A stretch of DNA of 64,000 bases, taken from Dermanyssus gallinae. Lineage: Eukaryota; Arthropoda; Arachnida; Mesostigmata; Dermanyssidae. Positions 51,631-59,775 of this stretch are shown piece by piece. Every line of letters starts with the position of its first letter. The first letter of the stretch is position 1. Under the pieces are notes generated by a model. That model had not been told where the DNA came from, searched no databases, and saw only the letters and a list, made by a program, of their open reading frames with translations. The stretch spans positions 81,649 to 145,648 of the forward strand of contig QVRM01002439.1 of assembly GCA_003439945.1 (NCBI GenBank), given 5' to 3'. The position numbers and the translations under genes were made by a program.

Positions 51631-51663
<33 letters not shown>

Positions 51664-53148
51664 CGGCATGATGCATTGACAATACAGAGTTTGAGAATCC
51701 AGGTATGCGCGTTTAATGTATATTAGCTAAACTCTGTATTTCAGTTAACATATCTGCTTTTGTTGTTGTTGTTGCTGTTGTTCTGGCATCAGGGCCACTG
51801 GACTGTCCGGTACATTGACGCATCCCTGGCTCTTGTAGCGGTTTTCATCATCGTATTCACGTTCTACCCCTACGTAAGAGATTCGGGCTTGATACTGCTG
51901 CAAACCGTCCCTGAGGACGTCGACCTTGAAAAGTTGCAGGTAGGTGTGGCTCCAACCAATAGCGATATCAATACTGCCGTAATAACAGCAATTCCACTAC
52001 TAATTATTAGTAACACTATTGTTAAGATATCGAACGTCTGGGCGTAAGCACAGCTTCCTTAATCCCGCGATAAAATTCTGATCTCAGATGTTACCATCGC
52101 AACAAGCATATCATTAATTAATAGATTTGATTTCAAAAGTACCCACTTAGGAGTAGTAAAGTGAGAGAGGGAGAGAAATAGTCAGAGAGAGAGAGGGAAA
52201 TACCATAGAGGCCTTATATGCATTATCTGTGTTCTTATCTTACATGCCGCGAGCAGCTGACTGTATAATTGTATAATCAGGATAATTGTTATGTTATACG
52301 CATACTCAATACGAGTAAATAAATATGATGATGTGTTCTTGTCTTGATTTTCCGTTGTCGACTTATGCGCGCTATGCTCCTCTTGTCGGTGGCAAATTAG
52401 CGTCGGATGCTACAAAAGTTCCCGATGTTGATCAATTTGCACGACCTGCACGTCTGGACGCTGAACAACGACCAATGCATTGCCACTATTCACATTACCC
52501 TGCGCAAGTGTCCCCAGGATGAATATGAGCAGCTCGCGGCGGACATTGAGGAGTTCTTTGCCAACAACGGTATGAAAGTAACCCCTAGCATATCCCACCC
52601 CCCTGAAAGAGTTTTAACCGAACCGACAAACACCAATCCTGCTATTTGGTGATCTCTAATTAAGTGCCGGTACAAGACTCAAGACTCTGCTCATTGCAAC
52701 AACATTGATTAGCATCATATCGTTCGTGCACGTTGGTACAGCCTGTAGATCTTGCTGTTGGCAGAAAAGATGGTCATTTTATGCAAGCACGCGTTGCGTC
52801 TGTGCGTCGATCGAGCAGCCGAGAATGGCCTCGATAAAATCATATGAATCCATTTGTCATCAATGTGAAAAACGCATTTGTATTTATGCGTTTCTCTCTC
52901 AAGCAAAATTCCGCGTGACCTCAAGCTATGACAAAGCCAACATCGACTCTCACATGTGAAAAAAGGCCGTCACATATGTCAGGGCTCAAATTAGGATATA
53001 TTCAAATGGTTAAAACTGGACAAGACGTTACAAAACCGAAGACCTGAAATCTAGCAGTCAAAAGCACCGTGTGTGCACAACGAATGTAGCTCCTAATGAG
53101 AAGAACAATTACGCGTGCACACTAAGTTAAAGCACTTAGGAAAGCAAC

Positions 53149-53197
<49 letters not shown>

Positions 53198-53456
53198 TTA
53201 ACTTGGTTGTACTGGTTAAACTTTTGACTGATCTGTTGGATGCAACATTATCAGGGATCGCCTCCGTTACGACACAGCCAGAATTCTACGACGATAACAA
53301 CAAGCCATCTGGGCCGGTTCAATGCGCCTACAAATGCCAGGCCTGCACACAGGCGACATGCTGTATAGGCCAAGCACTGGATAAGGACACCGAGGTATGT
53401 AGGAATTAGGCATCACCAATCAAATGTCCGCAGTACGCTTGCATAAAACAAAACTA

Positions 53457-53516
<60 letters not shown>

Positions 53517-56500
53517 TTAGGTTGGACTATAAGACAAAAGTTCGACATGCAGCTGATACGACCGTACCTGTCTGTAACTGATACATATATATATATATTC
53601 ATCTGTCTATTTATCTGTGCGCCATTATTACAGGTTTCTGCCACAAGAAAGCGCGGCGGATCGCGTGAAAGTCTCATCATTGGTTCGAGCATGAATGACC
53701 AAGAGATCAGCTTACAGGAGCCAATGTAATACGTAACTGTAATTAGACGAAGGAAAACGGAGCAAGAATTTATGCGTTTTCGTGAGCGCGAGTGTGTGAA
53801 GGAAATTGAGCTGAGCCGATCAAATCGATCCCGCATAAGGAGGCATAAAATCCTCCTATTCTGTAAAAACAACCAAAAGAAAGCACTCACGTTGTGCCTT
53901 TGTGAGCAACCGACGACAGAGCGTTCCAATGCTGGTGAAAAAACAAACAAATGTATTCAGCCTTTCGCCAGCGTTGCTCTCACGTTTTTGTGATTGCGTT
54001 GCGAATATGTATTCTTCTTGTTATATAGACACGTTGTTAGGTTAGCCAAGTGCGTTCGTCACCAGTGGGTGAGTTGTATCATTGTTGCTGCGAAACGGGT
54101 TCGATTAGCAGGCAGCGTATGATAACGTGTCGCTGCCCAGCCGAGCAGTTTCAAGGCAAAACAGACGACACAGGAGGTTAAAACAAAAAGCAGTGTGTGT
54201 TGTTAAACAGATTAACCAGCACATGTAACCACAAGTAACTCGTTCATCGGCCATCGGCCAATCGACACTAATCGGTCCGTGATAATTGGTCGCGAACCGT
54301 CGTTAGCTTCCGCTTGGTTTCCCTGCACTGCTCCTGTCGACCTCCTGCACGCTTAACCATACATCACTCCACAAAACACACAGTAACGGACATATCGTAT
54401 GTAAACGGAGGAAGCGAGTAGAGGAAAAGTGGGACGCATATATTCGTGAGCAGACGTATCTTTGTAACTATTTGTAACCGACTTGTGCCGAAGCCATAAG
54501 TGAATTATGAGAAAAGGGATCGTGAATTTGTTGAACTAGCTGTACGCACATCAACCGACCGGGAGTGAACCGGCGACTTCGCCCGCTGGTTTACACTGCG
54601 GGCGTACTTTTTGGTATTGAATTTGCTGGTGAGTTGCATGCCTCCCAGGCCTCACCTTCGCCTTTGACTCATACTACAGCCGACATTCTCTTGTTTGGAC
54701 GGTGCTGTATGTGTCTGTGTGTGTGTAATAATTGTTTAAAATGTTTGTAGTGTGCTTATTTGTTTATGCGAGGGTGTGGACTTGAACGTAAGATTAAACA
54801 GGATTGTGCTGCGATGCGTGGTAACAACTGAAGCTTAGTGCTGCTTGATTAGGGCATCGTTCGTTCTTGCAAGTGCGGAGAGGAAGGCGACGCTAATAAT
54901 CCCATAAAAATGAATATTTTGTGGACATTGCAGAACGAGATCAAGATAAAAAAAATCTCTTCAAATAGTCGCGTCTTAAAAATGTAAGTTTGTCTCAATT
55001 TGTGTATATACAAAAGCTCAACGCAAGCTTGCTCCCACAGGAAATAGATGGGACCAGCTAAACAAAAAGCTAGGATCGAGACAAGCAGCGGGGACGCAAA
55101 TGACGCAAGTGCTCTCACTTCTTCTCGATGTTGTTTAGCTGTTGACGCAATTTGTTATCTTAGCACTAACAACACTTTGTTGTTTAGGAACTGCTCAATC
55201 AAAGCGAGGAGAGACAATATCTAGGCACCCATCAAGGTTAGGTGGGGCGTGCCAATTTTTTTTACCGAACAATCAAAACAGACCCCATCAATGTGACGAA
55301 ATAATAAAATAAAAATGACCGTGCTTTTCCGTGAGGCGGCTTCTTTTTATAAATGTGTTTCCTGAATAAATGGAGACCGGCATTCTGTACACGCATATAT
55401 ATATATATATATACAGGTAGTTCAATAAGTTCTTAGAATGAGCTTTTTAGAATTCGAATTTTGGCACGCTTTCACCGCTAATAGGAACTGCAACTTTTCG
55501 ACTGCTAGCACTCAATATATTATGGTGATTGGCCATTGCGATTTCGTTTGATAGCTTTTCCCGTGCAACGTATCGGCGTGATTTTTAAAAATGGAGAAAA
55601 AAGAGTTTCGAGTGGTTATCAAGCATTTTTATTTCAAAGGTTGGAATGCGACCCAAGTAAAAATTGAGTTAGACGAGACGTACAGTGACTCTGCGCCATG
55701 TTTTGCCACTGTTTCCAACTGGATTAATGTGGTAAAAAGAGGTCGCAGGAGCACCGAGGATGAACTACGTCCAGGAGGCCACAAATCGGCAACTGATGAG
55801 GAAAACGTAGAGAAAGTGCGAAAAATTCTTGGCACAGATAAGCGAATGAACATTAAGGAAATAGCGGAGGCATTAGGGATTAGTTTAGGCAGTGTGCATT
55901 TTATCCTACACGAAAACTTGAAGATGAAAGACCTTAGAGCAAAATGGCTGCCGCATTTGCTCAACCAAGGCCAAAAAGACGCGCCTGTTTTGGCTTTACA
56001 GCGAAATTTGGCCAAGATGTCGAACAATCTGTCGGATTTTTGGTGCAGATTCATGACCGTCGATGAAAGCCGGGTTCATCACTACACTCCCGAGACCCAA
56101 GAAGCATCTTGCCAATGGTGTGCACCTGATGAAGGACCTCCGAAGAGGGTGCGGACAACGGCATTGACCGGAAAGGTGATGGCTACAGTTTTTTAAGACC
56201 AACGTAGAATAATGCTGGTCGACTACCTTGAGAGCTGTAAAACGATCACAGGAGAATATTATGCAAGACATGTTGGACTGCCGTTAGCAAGAACTCATCG
56301 TGAAACGGCCCGCTTTGCAGAAGAAGGTTGTCCCGTTTCACCAGGGCAATGCTCCTGCACACAAGTCCCGGCAAGCATCGGCAAAACTGGCCCAACTGAG
56401 GTTCGAACTTATTGAACAACCCTCCTATTCTCCAGACCTGGCCCCCTCTGATTATTTCCTCTTCGGACATTTGAAGAATAGTCTCGGTGGAAAGCGTTTT

Positions 56501-56700
56501 TCCAGCAATTAAGAGGTTAAGGCTGCTGTCAATGCCTATTTTCAGTCTAACGACGCGGAATTCTACTCAAGAGTATGAAAGCTCTGAAATCTCGGTGGGA
56601 AAAGTGTATTGAGCTTCTAGGGGAGTATATCGAATAAGAAAAATTTAAAAACATGATTTGGAAAATTCTCGGTTTTCATTCTAAGAACTTATAGAACTAC

Positions 56701-56755
<55 letters not shown>

Positions 56756-57454
56756 AACCCCTCACTCTTAATTCCATGCATATGTACTTAATTCCACCAT
56801 CAATAAAAGCAATAGAATGGAAAGGCAATCATAGCCACATATGCATGCGGCAAGTGTGTTGTTTGGTGTTAAATAAAACGTATGCTTGAGCAAAAATACC
56901 ATTTATAGTGTCTAGTTGGATGTTTGAAAGAGGACGGAGGTGGTCTAAAAAACACGACACCGTATTAAATAACGAAAAGACAGCAACGCATAACGCCATT
57001 AGAAAATCTATTCCACCCCGGATTTAAGAGAGAAACGTTCTGCAATTGTTTGCACTTACACTTTTTAGGCTTATATCTATTTAACTAATCAAAGCTTACA
57101 CGAGACGCGACGTTAGGAGTTTAGCAGACAAGCGACAAATTTTGAAGACTGGTTCAGCTTTGTCTATAGTTACGGCTCACTAAATACGCTTTAGCCTTCT
57201 TAATTCATGTTTGAATGAATTCATCTTGAAATGCAATGTTATTGCGAAATAAACGATATATAATTCATGTTTGAACTAAGCAGAATACGCGGACGCCTGC
57301 ACTTCAAGCCAATGGTAAAATCAGACGCGAAACAAAAATGGCTTATTAAAAAATATGAACTATACTCTTGTCGACAACGTATATATATATATATATATAT
57401 AATGTAACATACATAGTGTTATATACGGATATACACACAGCATAAATTTAGCTA

Positions 57455-57515
<61 letters not shown>

Positions 57516-58784
57516 GCGGAATGAGCTGCTCTTTTATGTCTGCTCTCCCTAACACTAAAGCATGCTGTTTACAAGCGCATCAATAAGCTTAGCATATATT
57601 CGCGAGTGCAACTCCGACAACAGAGCGTATTCCAAGTCTAAGTTCACCGGCGGGTCAAAGTTTACCTCGCCTTCGTGTGCTCCACAGAAATGAAGCCTGA
57701 CTTAGACGTGACGCCACAACAAGCTCCCGAATTGGGGGACAGTCGATCATATGTTTTTTGCTAACGTTTAAGAACTCCAATAAAACCAAATTATCTAGTA
57801 AAACGTCGCATTAATTATGAAGTCTCACACTTGCCCTGGTGAAATAACAGTTGGCAACGGTGTGCGGCATAGCAGTTGCACACGGCGACAGCACAATGTA
57901 AAAGAGCAAGCGGTGAGTCGTTGCAAGCTTTAAATCTTTGTACTAGAATTCTTATGATCGAACAATGCGAAGTTAATCTCTATATTTGACAGACGACCTC
58001 GGCTGCCAGTTTCTAGAATTTTCTCCATCTAGATATGCGATTAAAGGGTGATGCCTAAGTACTTGTTAAAACGTAAGCGCACCGCCCGTATGCCTCGATG
58101 CACTGAGATCTCTGTAGTGACATAAAACACCTTGAGAACGCTAGAAGTCTACAAATATAAGAGTGTTTAGCAAACACTCTTAATAAAAATTATACATATA
58201 TATTCTACGAGATTTTATTCCTTCTTACGGATAAATGTAATTGTGTTCTATTAAGAGTACTCTTATTTGCTTCGAAACAAGACTACATTTACCCGTAAGT
58301 ACACAACAAATCTCATTTAGAATATATATATATATATATATATATAAAACAAAACTCGAGCAGCAGCAGCAACAACTTGACATATATATAGTACATCATA
58401 ACATATCCCACAAATGCATTAGGACTAGATCGCCAAGTTGTAAATGGACCAGCGATATGTGTCTATAAGAAGAGTATCACTAATTTGCGTATTACCAAAC
58501 AAACCTGCAATTTGATACCTGACCAGCATTAGACATCCACAGAATTTGCTCTAAGCATTTGACATTGCGTGAGCACAACAGTGTGACACACAATGACAAC
58601 TTTGTGAGGTGTCCTCACCTTTACACTTGAGGCCGATGATCTTCTGTCGCTCCATTCGAACGCCGGTTTTTTCCATTAGTACTTGTTTCAGGTCGACCAG
58701 TGTGGAGTCGACCGGCAGACCTTCAATTGTGAATTCCTGCCCGGACCACTTCACGGAAAACGGGGGCACTGCGTCTTCAGACAT
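21841..58784 (-). CDS. Ublcp1: UBLCP1, ubiquitin-like-domain CTD/proteasome phosphatase (seven exons)
   Basis: The exons in coding order are 58619-58784, 32643-32770, 31619-31784, 24501-24653, 24157-24239, 22903-23081 and 21841-21928. They join in phase to 963 nt (320 aa plus stop; vertebrate UBLCP1 is about 318 aa). An N-terminal ubiquitin-like domain (about 1-80) precedes a HAD phosphatase domain. That domain has the catalytic LDIDYTLF motif (D147, D149), [28 protein letters not shown] and a C-terminal [10 protein letters not shown]. The family binds the proteasome subunit Rpn1 through the UBL domain and dephosphorylates nuclear proteasomes. All introns are GT-AG except intron 4, which starts GC. 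Intron 1 is 25.8 kb and contains an opposite-strand transporter gene. Introns also hold a LINE fragment, a duplicated exon 5 and simple repeats. The gene looks intact. Confidence 0.93.
22107..22286 (-). mobile_element. tRNA-derived SINE with intact Pol III boxes
   Basis: On the minus strand the head reads TGGTTTAGTGG (A box, plus-strand positions 22265-22275) and GGTTCGAGACC (perfect B box, 22223-22233), spaced as in a tRNA gene. A roughly 110-base unrelated body shared with 19565-19750 follows. It is not a tRNA gene because the cloverleaf 3' half is absent. It lies in intron 6 of UBLCP1. Confidence 0.72.
22673..22708. repeat. (AT)n microsatellite
   Basis: An uninterrupted AT tract within UBLCP1 intron 6. 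Confidence 0.9.
22903..23081 (-). CDS. Ublcp1: UBLCP1 exon 6
   Basis: It encodes [20 protein letters not shown], then [20 protein letters not shown] and the [10 protein letters not shown] segment. The acceptor is CTGCAAG and the donor GCCAG|GTAATT (phase 2). Confidence 0.93.
23297..23445. repeat. (AT)n followed by a solo copy of the 38.4-kb palindrome arm
   Basis: The (AT)n tract 23297-23329 is followed at about 23376-23445 by GAAAATATTACGATGATTTA and CAATACGTTTGCACACTCGG CAGTGCTCGCCT. That is the right arm of the palindrome at 38283-38512 with a few substitutions. No inverted partner is present here. Confidence 0.7.
23570..24215. repeat. diverged duplicated segment, copy A (includes UBLCP1 exon 5)
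   Basis: It shares many collinear blocks with 26825-27430: the CACTCGGC start, CGCAGGCCAAACCGAG, CATTGTAAATGACAAGC, GATTATCACTGCGTCTCTTT, ACCTCTACACCG and finally the exon-5 end (TTTGTCGGGTATCCAGA). Indels separate the blocks. Confidence 0.7.
24157..24239 (-). CDS. Ublcp1: UBLCP1 exon 5
   Basis: After acceptor GTGTAG it encodes [20 protein letters not shown] and PDKGLID, and it ends in phase 0 at GAT|GTAAGT. It closes the gap between exons 4 and 6 exactly in frame. Confidence 0.9.
24501..24653 (-). CDS. Ublcp1: UBLCP1 exon 4 (HAD core)
   Basis: It starts after TCCGCAG with [15 protein letters not shown], then [20 protein letters not shown] and [14 protein letters not shown]. The donor is non-canonical: TTACAG|GCAAGT (GC at 24499-24500), matching the known GC-AG class with otherwise consensus flanks. 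Confidence 0.92.
25340..25408. repeat. (CAG/CAA)n tract
   Basis: An imperfect trinucleotide run, in UBLCP1 intron 3. Confidence 0.85.
26825..27430. repeat. diverged duplicated segment, copy B (decayed exon-5 copy)
   Basis: It is the partner of 23570-24215, located in UBLCP1 intron 3. At about 27378-27420 the minus strand reads WIPDKRLID, mirroring exon 5 (WIPDKGLID), but the splice donor is GATATAAGT instead of GATGTAAGT and the upstream half of the exon is lost. It is therefore a non-functional exon copy. Confidence 0.7.
28256..28568. repeat. three-copy tandem repeat of about 100 bp with (AT)n cores
   Basis: Each copy has ATGTTTGAGCCATG, ATTGGTTATTTCGCAAAAAC, TTTGCATGTAGAAAGTTC and TAAAGCATTATGCTCG, followed by an AT tract of different length. 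Copies 1 and 2 are nearly identical; copy 3 is diverged. Confidence 0.8.
28950..30500. repeat. (GTT)n-rich low-complexity block
   Basis: Long runs of GTT, with GCT/GTC interruptions, lie at 28955-29165, 29350-29660 and 30117-30225, with shorter runs to 30500. All long open frames here are homopolymeric (poly-V, -L, -C, -N, -T) and differ between frames, so none is treated as coding. The block is intronic to UBLCP1. Confidence 0.85.
30830..30935. repeat. (CAA)n block, opposite polarity to its neighbour
   Basis: CAA/CAG/TAG-interrupted runs on the plus strand lie only about 330 bases after the GTT block. The triplet polarity therefore switches between 30.50 and 30.83 kb. Confidence 0.8.
31293..31334. 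repeat. (AT)n microsatellite
   Basis: A perfect AT tract in UBLCP1 intron 3. Confidence 0.9.
31619..31784 (-). CDS. Ublcp1: UBLCP1 exon 3 (linker and catalytic DxDxT)
   Basis: It opens after TTTCCAG with VVNDLDIEE and contains [19 protein letters not shown], the HAD catalytic motif. The donor is TTTG|GTAAGA in phase 1. Confidence 0.93.
31870..32530 (+). pseudogene. decayed LINE C-terminal fragment in UBLCP1 intron 2
   Basis: Positions 31880-31950 read [19 protein letters not shown], the RT-thumb 'LGvxLDxxLtxxxH' motif. Near 32345-32400 there is [15 protein letters not shown], similar to the cysteine/histidine tail of ORF2 proteins. Frames are broken repeatedly. It occupies most of the 858-bp intron 2. 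Confidence 0.5.
32643..32770 (-). CDS. Ublcp1: UBLCP1 exon 2 (ubiquitin-like domain, end)
   Basis: After acceptor CTATAG it encodes [20 protein letters not shown] and [19 protein letters not shown], matching the second half of the UBL domain. It ends in phase 0 at CCAGAG|GTAAAC. It is not seen as a separate open frame because it lacks its own start. Confidence 0.9.
33107..33236. repeat. compound (AT)n/(CATATATA)n microsatellite
   Basis: About 130 bases of AT repeat interrupted by periodic C and G bases. The tyrosine/isoleucine open frames over it are artefacts. Confidence 0.9.
33240..38280. other. UBLCP1 intron 1, left part
   Basis: AT-rich sequence without recognised genes. It contains (AT)n tracts at 35998-36032, 36980-37004 and 37726-37787, and a 168-aa minus-strand frame at 36367-36873. 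That frame has several cysteines (e.g. [20 protein letters not shown]) but no family I can name; I do not call it a gene. Confidence 0.45.
38283..38512. repeat. perfect 230-bp palindrome with (AT)n centre
   Basis: The left arm 38283-38366 (ATTGTTAGGGCGAGTTGATT... to ...ATTTTCT) is the exact reverse complement of the right arm 38429-38512. The 62-base centre is (AT)n and is itself self-complementary, so the whole 230 bp can fold back. It lies in UBLCP1 intron 1. Confidence 0.92.
38623..38663. repeat. (AT)n microsatellite
   Basis: A perfect tract 110 bases right of the palindrome. Confidence 0.9.
39412..39456. repeat. (AT)n microsatellite
   Basis: A perfect tract of about 45 bases. Confidence 0.9.
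40590..43560. repeat. GC-richer block of mixed trinucleotide and pyrimidine repeats
   Basis: It contains (AAT)n at 40759-40850, CT-rich tracts at 41015-41185 with a C run near 41143-41154, and GTCC and GACC repeats at 41365-41460. (CAG/CAA)n and (GTC)n runs follow at 41470-41510 and 41605-41650. (CTG)n lies at 41803-41830 and long (CAA/CAG)n runs at 42240-42410, 42880-42950, 43078-43200 and 43485-43560. Open frames are homopolymeric and mutually inconsistent. It lies in UBLCP1 intron 1, upstream of the nested transporter gene. It could include untranslated exons, but nothing proves this. Confidence 0.7.
43800..45780. other. UBLCP1 intron 1, stretch without recognised gene
   Basis: It holds an (AT)n tract at 45265-45311, an (ATT)n stretch at 44527-44545 and a short G run at 45429-45437. 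No coding signal was recognised. Confidence 0.4.
46200..48210. repeat. second trinucleotide-rich block with poly-C run
   Basis: (GTA)n lies at 46345-46400, (CAA/CAT)n at 46498-46615, (GAC)n at 46682-46702, (CAA)n at 47360-47413 and (CTG)n/(CCG)n at 47790-47840. A homopolymer of about 18 C residues lies near 48183-48200. It sits 1-3 kb upstream of the transporter start codon. Open frames across it are low-complexity. Confidence 0.75.
49200..49512 (+). CDS. ZnT-like exon 1
   Basis: Starts [20 protein letters not shown] and covers TM1-TM3, including [10 protein letters not shown] (TM2 site) and [20 protein letters not shown]. It ends in phase 1 at CACGCAG|GTACGT. Confidence 0.9.
49200..53729 (+). 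CDS. ZnT/SLC30A1-like cation-diffusion-facilitator protein lacking metal-site ligands (seven exons)
   Basis: The exons are 49200-49512, 50725-50879, 51383-51607, 51793-51939, 52401-52569, 53255-53394 and 53634-53729. They total 1245 nt, 414 aa, with all phases consistent and all introns GT-AG. The fold is that of ZnT1/ZnT10: TM1-TM3 (about 10-100), TM4 (about 110-135), a cytoplasmic loop, TM5-TM6 (about 204-260) with [18 protein letters not shown], and the C-terminal domain with [11 protein letters not shown] Cys-rich tail ([15 protein letters not shown]) resembles that of ZnT1. The canonical intramembrane ligands HxxxD/HxxxD are replaced: Q41 and N45 in TM2, and T208 and R212 in TM5 by my alignment. 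The His-rich loop is also missing. Zinc export is therefore doubtful; a partner or regulatory role, as for ZnT6, is an inference. The gene is nested antisense in UBLCP1 intron 1. Confidence 0.9.
50725..50879 (+). CDS. ZnT-like exon 2
   Basis: After TTCTAG it encodes [20 protein letters not shown] and [16 protein letters not shown] (TM4). It ends in phase 0 at GTCCAG|GTCAGT. Confidence 0.88.
51383..51607 (+). CDS. ZnT-like exon 3
   Basis: It encodes the loop ([33 protein letters not shown]) and TM5 ([20 protein letters not shown]). The acceptor is AACACCAG and the donor CCAG|GTAAGT. Confidence 0.87.
51793..51939 (+). CDS. ZnT-like exon 4
   Basis: It encodes [20 protein letters not shown] (TM6) and [19 protein letters not shown], the most family-typical segment. 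The donor is GCAG|GTAGGT. Confidence 0.92.
52401..52569 (+). CDS. ZnT-like exon 5 (C-terminal domain)
   Basis: It encodes [20 protein letters not shown] and [14 protein letters not shown]. The acceptor is AAATTAG and the donor AACG|GTATGA (phase 1). Confidence 0.9.
53153..53195. repeat. (AT)n microsatellite in transporter intron 5
   Basis: A perfect AT tract about 60 bases before the exon 6 acceptor. Confidence 0.9.
53255..53394 (+). CDS. ZnT-like exon 6 (Cys-rich tail)
   Basis: It encodes [19 protein letters not shown] and [20 protein letters not shown], comparable to the ZnT1 C-terminal cysteines. The donor is CGAG|GTATGT. Confidence 0.88.
53459..53513. repeat. (AT)n microsatellite in transporter intron 6
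   Basis: A perfect AT tract of about 55 bases in a 239-base intron. Confidence 0.9.
53634..53729 (+). CDS. ZnT-like exon 7 (C-terminus)
   Basis: After ATTACAG it encodes [20 protein letters not shown] and [11 protein letters not shown], then TAA. It is in phase with exon 6; family similarity is weak at this end. Confidence 0.78.
   Translation, partial: VSATRKRGGSRESLIIGSSMNDQEISLQEPM
53730..55411 (+). other. probable 3' UTR and flank of the transporter gene
   Basis: No recognised gene. AATAAA-like hexamers at about 55301 and 55363 are the clearest polyadenylation candidates, but they are over 1.5 kb from the stop codon. Confidence 0.35.
55414..56703 (+). mobile_element. mariner transposon inserted in a TA microsatellite
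   Basis: Terminal inverted repeats are CAGGTAGTTCAATAAGTTCT (left, from 55414) and its near-perfect complement ending at 56703, about 28 bases each. TA dinucleotides flank both ends, and (AT)n continues outside on both sides. At 1290 bp it has the usual mariner length. The transposase inside is dead. Confidence 0.92.
55591..56636 (+). pseudogene. mariner transposase, inactivated
   Basis: An N-terminal HTH region ([36 protein letters not shown]) and the first catalytic aspartate block [14 protein letters not shown] are intact to 56196. There the tryptophan of the conserved VFWD is a TAA stop. A frameshift near 56270 leads into [12 protein letters not shown], where the second catalytic aspartate (family HQDNAPAH) is glycine. 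The third block [13 protein letters not shown] is present, followed by a stop in GKRFSSN. There are thus at least four independent lesions. The D34D-type spacing places it in the mariner family proper. Confidence 0.9.
56704..58618. other. UBLCP1 intron 1, right end
   Basis: It holds (AT)n then (AG)n at 56704-56755, (AT)n at 57381-57401 and 57460-57514, and (AT)n at 58322-58346. No gene was recognised. Confidence 0.5.
58619..58784 (-). CDS. Ublcp1: UBLCP1 exon 1 (ubiquitin-like domain, start)
   Basis: Starts [18 protein letters not shown] and runs to [12 protein letters not shown] plus one base, ending in phase 1 at AAAG|GTGAGG. The ATG is supported by alignment with the family's N-terminus. 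Confidence 0.92.
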
Positions 58785-59103
58785 TGTGACTTGTGTTCTT
58801 GTTCTGCTTTAACTTCCCTGTTGATTGAACAAATGCGCGTGCATATGTTTATATGTCAAAATTAAGACTATATATATATATATGTTTCGTTGTACTGACC
58901 TGTAGCTTTAAACGTCAATATCAGCACTATACAGCAAGCGTTGCATAAAGGATACATATATACTCCAAGTGATGTGAAGAAGCGGCTCAAAGCACGTGAT
59001 TCAATCGCAGATGTAAACGAGATATTATAAATGATTATGTATATATAATATAGAACGGTAATCGCGTCGGCGTTGCCGGGTCGCCATGGGTTGAAACGAT
59101 AAG

Positions 59104-59106
<3 letters not shown>

Positions 59107-59157
<51 letters not shown>

Positions 59158-59166
59158 ATATATATG
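59107..59166. repeat. (AT)n microsatellite
   Basis: About 60 bases of AT repeat, roughly 320 bases upstream of the UBLCP1 start codon. Confidence 0.9.
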
Positions 59167-59669
59167 ATGGTTTGGAATCACAACGTTTACGGGTTGTCAG
59201 TTGGCTAGTTCTGGTTGCTTGCTCACGACTTGTTTGAAGCGTTCCTGGGAGCATTAGCAGCAACACAACAACATACTAAGGATACCAAGATGTACCTACC
59301 GTAATTACTCGTAGAAATACCAGCCGTAGAGAAGGACAGGAGGCCGGATATGAAGGCCTGTTCTTCTCTGTTCGTCTGTTCGTTTTGCTGTCAATTGACA
59401 AACTTCGACAGGGTGCAGTACAGACTGGGTGTAAGTACTAATAGTAATCGTACTTGTAGTAGTAGTAGTAGTAGCAGTCGAGTCGAAGAAGAAGTAGTAA
59501 CTTCAGGCACACCCTATAGTCTCACCATAAACCACCACCGCTTTTCGGCGCACACGTCTTAGCACAAGCTTTGTCGTCGCGGTCTCTCTTGTTGTTCTAT
59601 TCTCTTCAAGCAAATTCGAGCTTTCTTCCTTTCTCCTGTTCTTTGTTTACTCAGTTAGTCGGTACCAGG

Positions 59670-59707
59670 TGCTTGCTGTTATTGTTGTTGTCGTCGTTGT
59701 TGTTGTT

Positions 59708-59740
<33 letters not shown>

Positions 59741-59775
59741 GGGGTAGTAATTGTTGTTGTTGTTGCTGCAATCTG
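59670..59775. repeat. (GTT)n tract
   Basis: GTT repeats with few interruptions, upstream of UBLCP1. Confidence 0.85.
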
